A stretch of DNA of 64,000 bases from Oscillospiraceae bacterium (GTDB lineage Bacteria; Bacillota_A; Clostridia; Oscillospirales; Oscillospiraceae). This document shows, one piece after another, positions 9,461-17,896 of the stretch. A program made the translations under genes and the position numbers. The notes beneath the pieces were generated by a model, which was not told the origin of the DNA, did not search any database, and worked only from the letters and a program-made list of their open reading frames with translations. Within the stretch, counting starts at the first letter, position 1; each line of letters starts with the position of its first letter. Location: assembly GCA_017381835.1 (NCBI GenBank), contig JAFOBK010000035.1, positions 1-64,000 on the forward strand. The letters run 5' to 3'.

Positions 9461-10885
9461 ATGAAAAAGACATATAAATTGTCTGAAAAAGCCTTCCAGC
9501 TGGACGGTAAGATGCCTCTGTCCCAGGCAATTCCCCTGGGTCTGCAGCATGTTCTGGCCATGTTCGTGGGCAACCTGACTCCCTTGCTGATCATTACCGG
9601 CACTTGCGGTATTGCCAGCGGTGAGTTCGCTGCGCTACAGTTGCATCTTTTGCAGAATGCAATGCTGGTAGCCGGTATCGTTACTTTGGTTCAGCTGTTT
9701 TCTATCGGCCCGATCGGTGGCAATGTCCCCATTGTTATGGGTACTTCTTCCGGTTTCCTGGGTGTATTTAACTCCGTTGCTGCCACCATGGGTGGCGGTG
9801 TGATCGCTTACGGTGCCATTATGGGCGCATCGATCATCGGCGGCTTATTTGAGGGTGTTCTCGGCTTCTTCCTGAAGCCTCTGCGTAAGTTCTTCCCCAG
9901 CGTTGTTACCGGCACTGTGGTTATGTCCATCGGTCTGAGCCTGATCTCCGTTGGTATCAACTCCTTCGGTGGCGGCAATTCTGCTAAGGACTTCGGCTCT
10001 ATGGAAAACCTGCTGCTGGCAATCTTCGTGCTGGCTATGATCCTGTACTTCAAGCATGGCACCAAGGGCTTCACCAGCTCTTCTTCCATCCTTCTGGGTA
10101 TTGTCTGCGGCTATGTTGCTGCATTTATTATGGGTCTGGTTCTGCCCACCACCGGTGTTACCGCTGACGGTGTGGAGTATACCAAGGCATGGGTTCTGAA
10201 CTGGAGCAAGGTTGCTGATGCTGCATGGTTTGAGATTCCCAAGATCATGCCTGTGAAACCTATCTTTGATCTGCGTGCGATCCTGCCTGTCATGATCATG
10301 TTCGTTGTTACCGCTGTGGAAACTGTGGGTGATATCTCCGGCGTTATGGAAGGCGGCCTGGGCCGCGAAGCTACCGACAAGGAACTGTCTGGCGGCGTTA
10401 TCTGCGACGGTGTCGGCTCTTCCTTCGCTGCTCTGTTTGGCGTTCTGCCCAACACCTCTTTCAGCCAGAATGTTGGCCTGGTTGCTATGACTAAGGTGGT
10501 CAACCGTTTCGCAATCTCCACCGGTGCCATCTTCCTGATCCTGTGCGGTCTGTGCCCCAAGCTGGGTGCACTGGTCTCCATTATGCCCCAGGCAGTCCTG
10601 GGTGGCGCAGCTGTCATGATGTTCTCCTCCATCGTTATCAGCGGTATCCAGCTGATCACCAAGGAGCCTCTGACCGGCCGCAATCTGTCCATCGTGGCAG
10701 TTGCTCTGGGCGTCGGTTACGGCATGGGTGCGAACACCGGTATCCTGAACTTCGCTCCCCAGGCTGTTAAGCTGATCTTCGGCGGTTCCGGTATCGTTCC
10801 CGCTGCAATGGTCGCTATCCTGCTGAACATTCTGCTGCCTAAGGAAAAGGCAGAAGAAAAAGTAGAAGAAGAGGCTGCTCAGTAA
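9461..10885 (+). CDS. NCS2-family xanthine/uric acid permease
   Basis: Integral membrane proton symporter for purines, 474 residues with about 12-14 hydrophobic segments. NCS2 hallmarks are present: GLQHVLAMF in the first helix, the SGF..VF region, ETVGDISGV and NTSFSQNVGLVAMTKVVNR. The C-terminus is a short Glu/Lys tail. AGAGGG precedes the ATG. The downstream convergent operon matures molybdenum hydroxylases and the xanthine dehydrogenase genes lie further right, so xanthine, hypoxanthine or urate is the likely substrate; uracil is less likely. PbuX, XanQ and UacT cannot be separated by eye. Confidence 0.9.
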   Translation: MKKTYKLSEKAFQLDGKMPLSQAIPLGLQHVLAMFVGNLTPLLIITGTCGIASGEFAALQLHLLQNAMLVAGIVTLVQLFSIGPIGGNVPIVMGTSSGFLGVFNSVAATMGGGVIAYGAIMGASIIGGLFEGVLGFFLKPLRKFFPSVVTGTVVMSIGLSLISVGINSFGGGNSAKDFGSMENLLLAIFVLAMILYFKHGTKGFTSSSSILLGIVCGYVAAFIMGLVLPTTGVTADGVEYTKAWVLNWSKVADAAWFEIPKIMPVKPIFDLRAILPVMIMFVVTAVETVGDISGVMEGGLGREATDKELSGGVICDGVGSSFAALFGVLPNTSFSQNVGLVAMTKVVNRFAISTGAIFLILCGLCPKLGALVSIMPQAVLGGAAVMMFSSIVISGIQLITKEPLTGRNLSIVAVALGVGYGMGANTGILNFAPQAVKLIFGGSGIVPAAMVAILLNILLPKEKAEEKVEEEAAQ

Positions 10886-10903
10886 TTTACATACGCAATA
10901 AAA

Positions 10904-10935
10904 GATCCCGAACACAGCATTTTGTGTTCGGGATC
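10904..10935. terminator. bidirectional terminator between converging genes
   Basis: GATCCCGAACACA and its complement around a 6-base loop, with A-rich and T-rich flanks. It serves both the permease and the minus-strand selenium/molybdenum operon. Confidence 0.85.
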
Positions 10936-10940
10936 TATTT

Positions 10941-12332
10941 TTATGCAATGGGAATAAAGGCTACCTTGATGGTACCGCCGCAGATCATATCCAGACCGTT
11001 GGCTGCAGCGCGATTTAAGGCATATTCCTGAAGGGAAAAACCGGGATTTTCCTGCGCATGCTGGATGGCGCCGTATTCAGGTTCTCCGCCGCCAATGGTA
11101 CCCAGTACCTTATCTTTTCCAACAAACATCATGCTTCCCACACCCCTGGGAGCAGATCCTTGCTTTTCTATGATGAGGCAAAGCACACCGGAGTCTGTTA
11201 CTTCCAAAAGCGATTTATCAACTGATGCCCCATGGTACTTGTTCTTTTCCTGAATGATTTGGCTCAGTATGCTGAACGCAATTTCTGCGGGGGTTACAGC
11301 GCCGATGGAAAGCCCGATAGGGGCAAAGATTGTGCGGATTTGCGCCTCTGTAAAGCCGGCATTACGCAGGTTCTGGAAAGTGGCCGCCACCTTTTTCTTG
11401 CTGCCGATCATACCCAGATAACGGTATCGCGTGGGGAGTATGGTGCTGACACACTGCAAATCTGCCTTGTGATCCGGAGTCACCACCACATAGCAGGCAT
11501 CCGGCTGCAGATAGTTGCTCAAATTGTCATAGGAATCGCAAATGACCTTTTCAGCAGTGGGAAACCGCTCCCTGTTTGCCAGGTCTTCCCGATCATCGAT
11601 AACCGTAACGGAGAAGTCCAAATGCGCTGCCAATGCAGCCACTTCCTTAGCTACATGACCGCCGCCGCAGATGAAAAGTTTCGGCTGGGGGCAGAACCAT
11701 TCCTTGCGAAACATAGAAACATCCTGCTCGCTTTGCAGTAAGGATGCGATGGCGCGCTGATAAAGGGAACCGTCGTGGCGGGGGACACATGTGATTTTTA
11801 CATTGGGATACGCTGCGCGCAGAGGTTTCAGATACCCTTCTGTCACCAGTTTTTGCACATGGGATGCTGTTATTTCGGTATCATCCTGGATGCCCAGGCA
11901 AGATTTGACCAGTTCCAAACGGTGACATACATGTTTGGCCGGTTGACCAATGGCATTCAACCCGCAGACGACAATGATCTCGTCTGCATTTTCGGGAATG
12001 ACCGGTTCGGAAGCATTTGGGTACTTCAGCGGCAGGCGCTTGGATCCGTCAGCTTCTACCAGCACAATATCAGCAAAAGAGCAGACTGCGTCATAGGTTT
12101 GCCGGGAGAGTGCTTTGATTTTTTTACCTTCCGGAATTCCTGCTATTGCGTATCCTTTTTCCTTAAGCCGCTGAATGATGACATCTGCATCGTCGGTCAG
12201 CAGAGTGTCTTCTTCCATAAACATATGGGTTGTTGTAGTTACGAATACCGTTTTACCCTTCTCCCGATACTGCGCCGCCAGCTTTTTCAAGAGGGTGGTT
12301 TTTCCGCCGGAGCCAACAACAGCTATCATCAT
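10941..12332 (-). CDS. YqeC-XdhC fusion, molybdenum hydroxylase accessory protein
   Basis: 463-residue fusion. Residues 1-200 match YqeC (selenium-dependent hydroxylase accessory protein) with a P-loop VGSGGKTT and VEADGSKRLPLKYP. Residues about 215-365 are the XdhC Rossmann domain (LFICGGGHVAKEVA, VIDDRED, YLGMIGSKKK), and about 385-463 the XdhC/CoxI domain (IIEKQGSAPRGVGSMM, TIGGGEPEYGAI). In many XdhC proteins the CoxI domain comes first, so the order here is swapped. XdhC proteins bind and sulfurate the molybdenum cofactor and insert it into hydroxylases. It is the last gene of the operon and its start overlaps the end of the EF2563-family gene by 4 bases. Confidence 0.9.
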   Translation of the reverse strand: MMIAVVGSGGKTTLLKKLAAQYREKGKTVFVTTTTHMFMEEDTLLTDDADVIIQRLKEKGYAIAGIPEGKKIKALSRQTYDAVCSFADIVLVEADGSKRLPLKYPNASEPVIPENADEIIVVCGLNAIGQPAKHVCHRLELVKSCLGIQDDTEITASHVQKLVTEGYLKPLRAAYPNVKITCVPRHDGSLYQRAIASLLQSEQDVSMFRKEWFCPQPKLFICGGGHVAKEVAALAAHLDFSVTVIDDREDLANRERFPTAEKVICDSYDNLSNYLQPDACYVVVTPDHKADLQCVSTILPTRYRYLGMIGSKKKVAATFQNLRNAGFTEAQIRTIFAPIGLSIGAVTPAEIAFSILSQIIQEKNKYHGASVDKSLLEVTDSGVLCLIIEKQGSAPRGVGSMMFVGKDKVLGTIGGGEPEYGAIQHAQENPGFSLQEYALNRAAANGLDMICGGTIKVAFIPIA

Positions 12333-13144
12333 AAGTTCAGTTCTCCTTTTCTCTGCAGGATGGCTTCCAAAACACCTCCGGCGATACAGCGTGCTTTATC
12401 AGAGATGGTGAAACAATTGTCCAATTCATCTGCTCTGGGATCAATATCCGCCATCTTAAATCCTGCTGTGACCGGATATCCATCCCGAATTAATCCACGC
12501 AATATGCCGTCCAATGTGGCTTTAACCGGAACGGATCCGTCCACTGTTTCAACCATTGCGATGGTATCTCCTTTGGAAACGGTGTCGGTGATCTTCTTGA
12601 CATTTCGGAGAATACCCGTTGCAGGGCAGTGGATGACCCGCTCTTTACCATAACCGCCGATGATACCGGGAATACCGGTGTTAGGGGCGGCGCTGCCGGT
12701 CCACAGAACACGGCCCAAGTTGTGGCCGCGCTTGGTTTCAATGACGGCATCCACATCTTCGCCCGCAGTAAAACCGGGGCCCAGCGCCACAGTGATGGGG
12801 GCCATTTCCTTATGGGTACCAAGGTTTCTCTTGGCAAGAATCGCGTCCACCACAGCCAAAGGCTTCAGTTTGACAATGGCCTCTCCCATAGGATCTACCA
12901 GTACGGTCAGCTTGCCTTCCGAGAGAAACTGCTCTGCCTGCTCCTGGGATGCAGCCAAATAGCAGGTCATATCTTCCACGGTCTGCGTTCCCTGGTAGAC
13001 GGCCTCGCAAAATGCCACATTTCGGCGGATGGCAGAAGGTGTGGCTGCTTCCAGAATCAGGATCGGGAAACCGCTTTTTTTAAGCTTATAGATCGTTCCG
13101 GTGGCCAGATCGCCGCCGCCTCGGACAATGATCAAATTTTTCAT
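12329..13144 (-). CDS. EF2563/YqeB-family selenium-dependent molybdenum hydroxylase protein
   Basis: 271 residues. It begins with a dinucleotide-fold-like strand MKNLIIVRGGGDLATGTIYKLKKSGF and contains LGPGFTAGEDVDAVIETKRGHNLGRV and PATGILRNVKKITDTVSKGD, the latter resembling a biotinyl/lipoyl-like hammerhead. This family is found only with selenium-dependent molybdenum hydroxylases and is presumed to help make or insert the selenium-containing cofactor; the reaction is not known. It lies 3 bases after selD and overlaps the YqeC-XdhC gene by 4 bases. Confidence 0.88.
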   Translation of the reverse strand: MKNLIIVRGGGDLATGTIYKLKKSGFPILILEAATPSAIRRNVAFCEAVYQGTQTVEDMTCYLAASQEQAEQFLSEGKLTVLVDPMGEAIVKLKPLAVVDAILAKRNLGTHKEMAPITVALGPGFTAGEDVDAVIETKRGHNLGRVLWTGSAAPNTGIPGIIGGYGKERVIHCPATGILRNVKKITDTVSKGDTIAMVETVDGSVPVKATLDGILRGLIRDGYPVTAGFKMADIDPRADELDNCFTISDKARCIAGGVLEAILQRKGELNL

Positions 13145-13147
13145 AGA

Positions 13148-14185
13148 TTACTCCAATATGATATAGGCATCTTCTTTTTCCGTTACATGGCCAATGATTG
13201 CCGCATCAGGGATTGTGTGTCTTAAGTGCGCCAGACAGGCATCCGCTTCCTCCCGGGGGATAGCAAACAGAAGACCGCCGCTGGTTTGGGGATCATAAAG
13301 AATATCCTGCTGAGCCCGGCTGATATTGCCGCGTACTGCGACGCCGGCTTCTGCGTATGCGCGGTTGCGATAGGCACCGGCGGGAACGAGTCCCATAGAA
13401 GCCAGCTCCAAAGCCTCGGCGTGATACGGCACACTGTCCACCTGAATATGAATGGTGCAATTGCTTCCTTGGGCCATCTCAAAGCTATGACCAATGAGGG
13501 CAAAACCGGTAACATCGGTGCAGCTATGGACAGAATACTGCACCATAATATCCCGGGCAGCTTTGTTGAGCGTTGCCATTTGGGTATAGATGCGGTCTAT
13601 TACCCTTTTCTCCACCATATCCGCCTTGGCTCCGGTGGTGATAATACCCACGCCCAAAGGTTTGGTGAGAATCAGCACATCACCAGGCTTGGCATTGGAG
13701 TTAGTCAGCACTTTCTTAGGATGCACAAAACCGGATACCGCCAGACCGTAGATAGGTTCTGCGCCCTTAATGGTATGACCGCCGGTGATGATGGCACCGG
13801 CCTCGTAAGCGGCATCATAGCCGCCCCGGAGAATTTCCCGGATGGTTTCGTCTGCCATACCCTCTGCAGCGCACAGAATATTCAGCGCTAGCTTCGGTTC
13901 GCCACCCATGGCATATACATCGCTGAGGGCATTGGTCGCTGCGATCTTTCCGTAGAGATAGGGATCATCCACGATGGGCGGGAAAAAGTCGGTCGTCTGA
14001 ATCAGCGCCGTATTGTCATCCAAAATATATACGCTGGCATCGTCACTTTTGTCGTAACCTACGATCAACCGGGGATCGGAATGGGCGTTGAAACCCTCCA
14101 GCATTTTTGCAAGCGTACCGGCGCCCATCTTGGCGCCGCAGCCGGCACAGCTTGCCAGCTTTGTCAGTTTTACTTCCGTTTCCAT
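13148..14185 (-). CDS. selD: selenide, water dikinase (selenophosphate synthetase)
   Basis: Makes selenophosphate from selenide and ATP, 345 residues from the ATG. The active-site loop reads SCAGCGAKMG with catalytic Cys16 (an ordinary TGC codon, not selenocysteine) and Lys19. Metal/ATP residues are in GYDKSDDASVY, TTDFFPPIVDDPY and GGHTIKGAEP. A TTG six bases upstream is an alternative start. In this operon selenophosphate most likely feeds the labile selenium of the adjacent molybdenum hydroxylase system; no selA/selB/selC is in the window, so selenoprotein synthesis is not shown. Confidence 0.95.
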   Translation of the reverse strand: METEVKLTKLASCAGCGAKMGAGTLAKMLEGFNAHSDPRLIVGYDKSDDASVYILDDNTALIQTTDFFPPIVDDPYLYGKIAATNALSDVYAMGGEPKLALNILCAAEGMADETIREILRGGYDAAYEAGAIITGGHTIKGAEPIYGLAVSGFVHPKKVLTNSNAKPGDVLILTKPLGVGIITTGAKADMVEKRVIDRIYTQMATLNKAARDIMVQYSVHSCTDVTGFALIGHSFEMAQGSNCTIHIQVDSVPYHAEALELASMGLVPAGAYRNRAYAEAGVAVRGNISRAQQDILYDPQTSGGLLFAIPREEADACLAHLRHTIPDAAIIGHVTEKEDAYIILE

Positions 14186-14191
14186 AGGCAA

Positions 14192-14806
14192 TCAAGGTTT
14201 GACGATCTGGGCGGCATTTTCCATCCGCTCCACAATATCGTACATATTGGTAACGCTGCCCACAGCCAGCTTTTCCTTCAAACCGTAGAAGTCCAGGCAG
14301 GTGCCGCAGGTAAGAATGGTAACACCCTCAGATTCCAGCAGCTTCAGATCTTCCAAAGTATCCGCGCCTTCGCAGGTCAGGTATGCGCCGGTATTATAGC
14401 ATAAAATCGTGTCCGGCAGCTGTTCCTGCTTGGTCAAGGCGAAAACAAAGGCCTTCATGAGAGAAGTACCCAGTTTGACATCGCCGGTTCCCATGGTATT
14501 GGCAGACAGAACCACCAACATGCCCTTTCTGCGTGAGTCCATAGAGCAGGAAATTTCTTCTTCCTTGACTTTTTCTGCAGTTGCACCGGAAATGGTCATG
14601 ATAACAGCGTATTCGCTGTCTGCCTTCTTTTCAGCGGAAACACCGAAACCCTTGTGCTCGGCAAAGCGGGTCAAATTCTGAACGGCGATCTCATTGTCCA
14701 CCAGAACAGTCAGCACATCACCGGCAGACAGTTCTTCAGATGCTTTCTTGGCATTGACAACGGGCAGGGGACAGGCCATGCCTTTGCAATCAATCATTTT
14801 TTCCAT
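14192..14806 (-). CDS. yedF: selenium metabolism protein YedF
   Basis: 204 residues. The N-terminal TusA/SirA-like sulfur-carrier domain (1-75) has the CPLP motif in GMACPLPVVNAKKA. The C-terminal half is a DsrE-like domain (about 95-200) with a conserved Cys pair region ILTCGTCLDFYGLKEKL. TusA-like proteins carry persulfide or perselenide; the YedF form accompanies selD in selenium-using bacteria and is thought to pass selenium to SelD. It lies 2 bases after the cysteine desulfurase-like gene and 6 bases before selD. Confidence 0.92.
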   Translation of the reverse strand: MEKMIDCKGMACPLPVVNAKKASEELSAGDVLTVLVDNEIAVQNLTRFAEHKGFGVSAEKKADSEYAVIMTISGATAEKVKEEEISCSMDSRRKGMLVVLSANTMGTGDVKLGTSLMKAFVFALTKQEQLPDTILCYNTGAYLTCEGADTLEDLKLLESEGVTILTCGTCLDFYGLKEKLAVGSVTNMYDIVERMENAAQIVKP

Positions 14807-14808
14807 TG

Positions 14809-15948
14809 TTATTCCTCCTGGGCCAGTTTCTTTAATGCAGAAACAGCAAGTTCGATTTCTTCGAGGGTATTGAAGTGGGAAAAACTGAAGCGGACAGCAC
14901 CCTGCTCTGCGGTTCCTAAAGCCTGATGCATGAGCGGTGCGCAGTGGGCGCCGGGACGGGTAGCGATCCCATACTCCCGGGCCAAAACATCACTGACAAG
15001 ACCTGAATCGTAATCACGGACATTCAGCGTTACGATGGGGCAGCGGTCATAGGAAGAAAAATCACCGTAGACTGTGATACCCGGAATTTCTCTCACCTGC
15101 TCATAAAAGGTTTTCATCAGATGCTGCTCGGCCTTTTGGATATTCTCGATTCCGGTTTCCCGGATATAGTTCACAGCAGCCAATAAACCTGCGATACCGT
15201 GGGTGTTTAGGGTTCCGGCTTCCAACGCGGTGGGCATTTGCTGCGGATGATTTCTTAAGTAGGTCTGGACGCCGCTTCCACCACTGAGCAGGGGCTTGAT
15301 GGACACACCTTCCCGGACATAGATGCCACCGGTTCCCTGAGGCCCTAAAAGACTTTTATGTCCTGTAAAGCAGAGAATGTCGATATGCATTTTCTGCACA
15401 TCAATAGGGAACACACCGGCAGTCTGGGAAGCGTCTACCACAAAAAGGATGCCATGCTTCCGGGCAATCCTGCCCACTGCTTCGATGTCTATCAAGTTGC
15501 CGGTCAAGTTGGAGCCGTGGGTGCAGATGATAGCTTTGGTATTTGCCCGAAGGGAAGTTTCGATTTTCTCATAGCAGAGACTTCCCTGTGAATCTGCCGG
15601 CACCACTGTCAGGGCTGTGCCGAGCGCCTCCATTTCGTATAGCGGACGCAGTACGGAGTTATGCTCCAGTGCAGTAGTGATCACATGATCTCCCGGATTC
15701 AAAATGCCTTTGATGGCGATATTCAGACTTTCTGTAGAGTTTGCGGTGAACGCAATCCGATCCGGACTTTCCGCCCCGAACAGCTCCGCCAGGGCAAGGC
15801 GGGCGTCAAATACCATTCTGGATGCGTTCATAGCTCCATCATGGATGCTGCGCCCGGGGTTTCCCATGCTGCAAAGGGCAGAGGTCACCGCTTTTACCAC
15901 ACAATCGGGTTTGCGCTGGGTTGTGGCAGCATTGTCGAAATATATCAT
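14809..15948 (-). CDS. cysteine desulfurase/selenocysteine lyase-like aminotransferase (EF2568 family)
   Basis: 379 residues, class V PLP fold, SufS/CsdB-like. The start MIYFDNAATTQRKPDCV is typical, TALEHNSVLRPL contributes the PLP contact His, CFTGHKSLLGPQGTGG holds the PLP lysine, and ATRPGAHCAPLMH holds the catalytic Cys loop. It can supply sulfur or selenium from Cys/Sec; the EF2568 subfamily is restricted to selenium-dependent hydroxylase clusters, so selenium mobilisation or cofactor sulfuration is the likely role. It is immediately followed by yedF. Confidence 0.9.
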   Translation of the reverse strand: MIYFDNAATTQRKPDCVVKAVTSALCSMGNPGRSIHDGAMNASRMVFDARLALAELFGAESPDRIAFTANSTESLNIAIKGILNPGDHVITTALEHNSVLRPLYEMEALGTALTVVPADSQGSLCYEKIETSLRANTKAIICTHGSNLTGNLIDIEAVGRIARKHGILFVVDASQTAGVFPIDVQKMHIDILCFTGHKSLLGPQGTGGIYVREGVSIKPLLSGGSGVQTYLRNHPQQMPTALEAGTLNTHGIAGLLAAVNYIRETGIENIQKAEQHLMKTFYEQVREIPGITVYGDFSSYDRCPIVTLNVRDYDSGLVSDVLAREYGIATRPGAHCAPLMHQALGTAEQGAVRFSFSHFNTLEEIELAVSALKKLAQEE

Positions 15949-15958
15949 ATTCTATACC

Positions 15959-16195
15959 TCACACCATACAGATGTAGATACCCTGAAAATGAAGGCCGTT
16001 GCGTTCCATCAGGGAACGCAGAGAATCCTCACGATCCACCGATGCGCACCATGCCAATCCGCAATCAGCGGAAATGCTTCCGGGCACCGGAATGATCCGT
16101 CCGTCTGCGTTTTCCGCCTTGCAAATTCGTTCCATGGCCATGGCATCGGTTGTGGTGAAAAAGGTGATCACCAGCTTTTCTGTTTTCTTAATCAT
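15959..16195 (-). CDS. DUF3343 small protein, putative Se/S carrier
   Basis: 78 residues: MIKKTEKLVITFFTTTDAMAMERICKA..., then PVPGSISADCGLAWCAS, the DUF3343 signature with two conserved cysteines (DCGLAWC). The family is usually linked to yedF and cysteine desulfurase genes and is presumed to carry sulfur or selenium. It is 4 bases after the ModE-MobA gene and 10 bases before the desulfurase-like gene. Confidence 0.85.
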   Translation of the reverse strand: MIKKTEKLVITFFTTTDAMAMERICKAENADGRIIPVPGSISADCGLAWCASVDREDSLRSLMERNGLHFQGIYICMV

Positions 16196-16199
16196 CGTA

Positions 16200-17105
16200 T
16201 CACTTTCTTCTGGCCTGCTGCCGCAGGATCTCTAAGGTTTCCGGCGTATCCGCATCCATGAATTCATAGGGGTCGCTGATTGAAACCGCTTCCACAGATT
16301 CGGGGTATTGTTTCATAATCCATCCGCCGCCCTTGCCTTCCGGAAGATTTCGCAATTGCGGAAGCGCCCAGCCGGGAAAAATCACGGGAGCGCCGGGTGT
16401 ATCTGCGCAGAAAGGACGCACAATACTCTGCTGACTGGCTTCCCAGCGGGACACCAGTAGCTCTACCGTTTCCGGACGAAGCAGCGGCTGATCCGCAGGC
16501 AAAAACATGCAGGCATCCACATCCCCCAAGGCTTCCAGACCCAGGCGAATGGTATCGCTGCGGTGGGGAAGATTATGCAGCAGAACCTGAACACCATACT
16601 CCCGGCAAAGGTTCGCTACATCCTCATGGCGCGTGACCACAACACGGTTTTCACCGAAACGGCGACTTGCCTGCAGCGCCTTCAAAATCATAGGCTTTCC
16701 ATGAAACTCTGCCATCAGTTTATTGCCGCCAAAGCGTTTACCCAGACCGGAAGCCATGATCACGCATCCAACCTTCGGGAAAAATTGACGGAACATCTGT
16801 GCGTTCATTTCTTCGCAGGCTTTTGTATATGCTTCATATCGGCGCAGCCATGCTTTGCCTTCAGGTGTCAGGATGCTGCCGCCGCCGTCCTTGCCGCCGG
16901 TGATCCGGGTGGTAAGGGGGAATCCCAAGGCGGTTTCCGCGTTTTTCAAAAGCTTCAAAGCTTTGGTATAGGCCATACCCATGACCATGGCGGCCGAACG
17001 CAGAGAACCATGGACTTCAATCCCCTGCAAAAGACGGGCGGGCCCTTCTCCAAAAAATTTCTCTCCATTTTGATCCCAAAAGGTGATCCTGGTAACTACT
17101 TTCAT
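16200..17105 (-). CDS. ModE-type HTH fused to MobA/MocA-like nucleotidyltransferase
   Basis: 301 residues in two parts. Residues 1-105 form a winged helix like the ModE N-terminus (RLLQGIEVHGSLRSAAMVMGMAYTKALKLLK, GGKDGGGSILTPEG). Residues 110-301 form a MobA-like NTP transferase of the YgfJ/MocA type (VIMASGLGKRFGGNKLMAEFHGKP, FLPADQPLLRPETV, DADTPETL). MocA enzymes add CMP to molybdopterin cofactor for xanthine-oxidase-family enzymes. The fusion suggests one polypeptide that senses metal or cofactor state and regulates the locus while maturing the cofactor. No molybdate-binding Mop domain is present. Its ATG overlaps the stop of the ABC ATPase gene by 4 bases. Confidence 0.88.
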   Translation of the reverse strand: MKVVTRITFWDQNGEKFFGEGPARLLQGIEVHGSLRSAAMVMGMAYTKALKLLKNAETALGFPLTTRITGGKDGGGSILTPEGKAWLRRYEAYTKACEEMNAQMFRQFFPKVGCVIMASGLGKRFGGNKLMAEFHGKPMILKALQASRRFGENRVVVTRHEDVANLCREYGVQVLLHNLPHRSDTIRLGLEALGDVDACMFLPADQPLLRPETVELLVSRWEASQQSIVRPFCADTPGAPVIFPGWALPQLRNLPEGKGGGWIMKQYPESVEAVSISDPYEFMDADTPETLEILRQQARRK

Positions 17106-17896
17106 AGCATGTCCTCGTTGATCATGATCAGCTGCCGGCTGCCGTTTTTTGCAGTCACATACTGCAGGCTGATTTCTCCATAAATCCGGCTGAGCATCTG
17201 CTGCATAGTTTCCAAAGTGTCTGTCCGGGGGTGAAGGATCCCCAATGCATTGCCCTCTGCCAGCAGCAAAATGTGTTCACAGTAATTAAGCGCCAGGACG
17301 GGGTCGTGGAGGGTCACAATCGCGCTGCTTTGAGACTGCTTTACCCAGTTGTGAAGGTATGACAAAATTTGATATCGATAACGAAAATCCAAAGCGCTTT
17401 CCGGTTCGTCCAGCAGAAGCAGTTTGCTGCCTGCAATTAGCGTCCGGGCCATAATACACAGCTGCTTTTGGCCTTCGCTCAGATGCATGTAATTCACATG
17501 TGCCTTTTCCGCAAGGCCCACTTGTGCAAGGGTTTCCATGGCCGTTTGCTGCATTGCTTTGGTGGGACGCTCCAACAATCCCAGCTGGGGATTAAATCCC
17601 ATAAGTACAACATCCAGCGCAGAAATATCAATTGCGATGCCGCTGCGCTGGGGAATATAACTGCAAAGTTTTGCCATTTGGCGAACCGTCAGACGCTCCA
17701 GCTGGGTCTGCTCCAGATGGCAGCTTCCCTCGTGGGGCAGAATGCCGCAAATGGCTTTGAGCATTGTGGTTTTACCGCTGCCATTGGCGCCTAAAACGCC
17801 CATCAGACAGCCACTGTTTAAGTCGAAGGATACATCTTTGATCACATGGCCGTTTCCGTAACCGGCTGTAAGATGACTGACTGAAAAGAAACTCAT
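17102..17896 (-). CDS. FecE-type ABC importer ATPase
   Basis: 264 residues. Walker A is GANGSGKTT, the Q-loop is SYIPQRSG, the signature is LSEGQKQL and Walker B is LLLLDEPESALD. The start at 17896 (MSFFSVSHLTAGYG) gives a normal N-terminus and an ATGA overlap with the permease stop; the longer upstream frame is only read-through of the permease gene. FecCD/BtuCD-class importers carry iron-siderophore, cobalamin, heme, or, in MolBCA, molybdate/tungstate. Placement in a molybdenum/selenium operon favours an oxyanion or metal cofactor precursor. Confidence 0.9.
   Translation of the reverse strand: MSFFSVSHLTAGYGNGHVIKDVSFDLNSGCLMGVLGANGSGKTTMLKAICGILPHEGSCHLEQTQLERLTVRQMAKLCSYIPQRSGIAIDISALDVVLMGFNPQLGLLERPTKAMQQTAMETLAQVGLAEKAHVNYMHLSEGQKQLCIMARTLIAGSKLLLLDEPESALDFRYRYQILSYLHNWVKQSQSSAIVTLHDPVLALNYCEHILLLAEGNALGILHPRTDTLETMQQMLSRIYGEISLQYVTAKNGSRQLIMINEDML

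Noticed and set aside
13148..14185. SelD as a selenoprotein
   Set aside because: The active-site codon is TGC (Cys), not TGA, and no in-frame TGA with a SECIS-like hairpin was seen in this or neighbouring genes.
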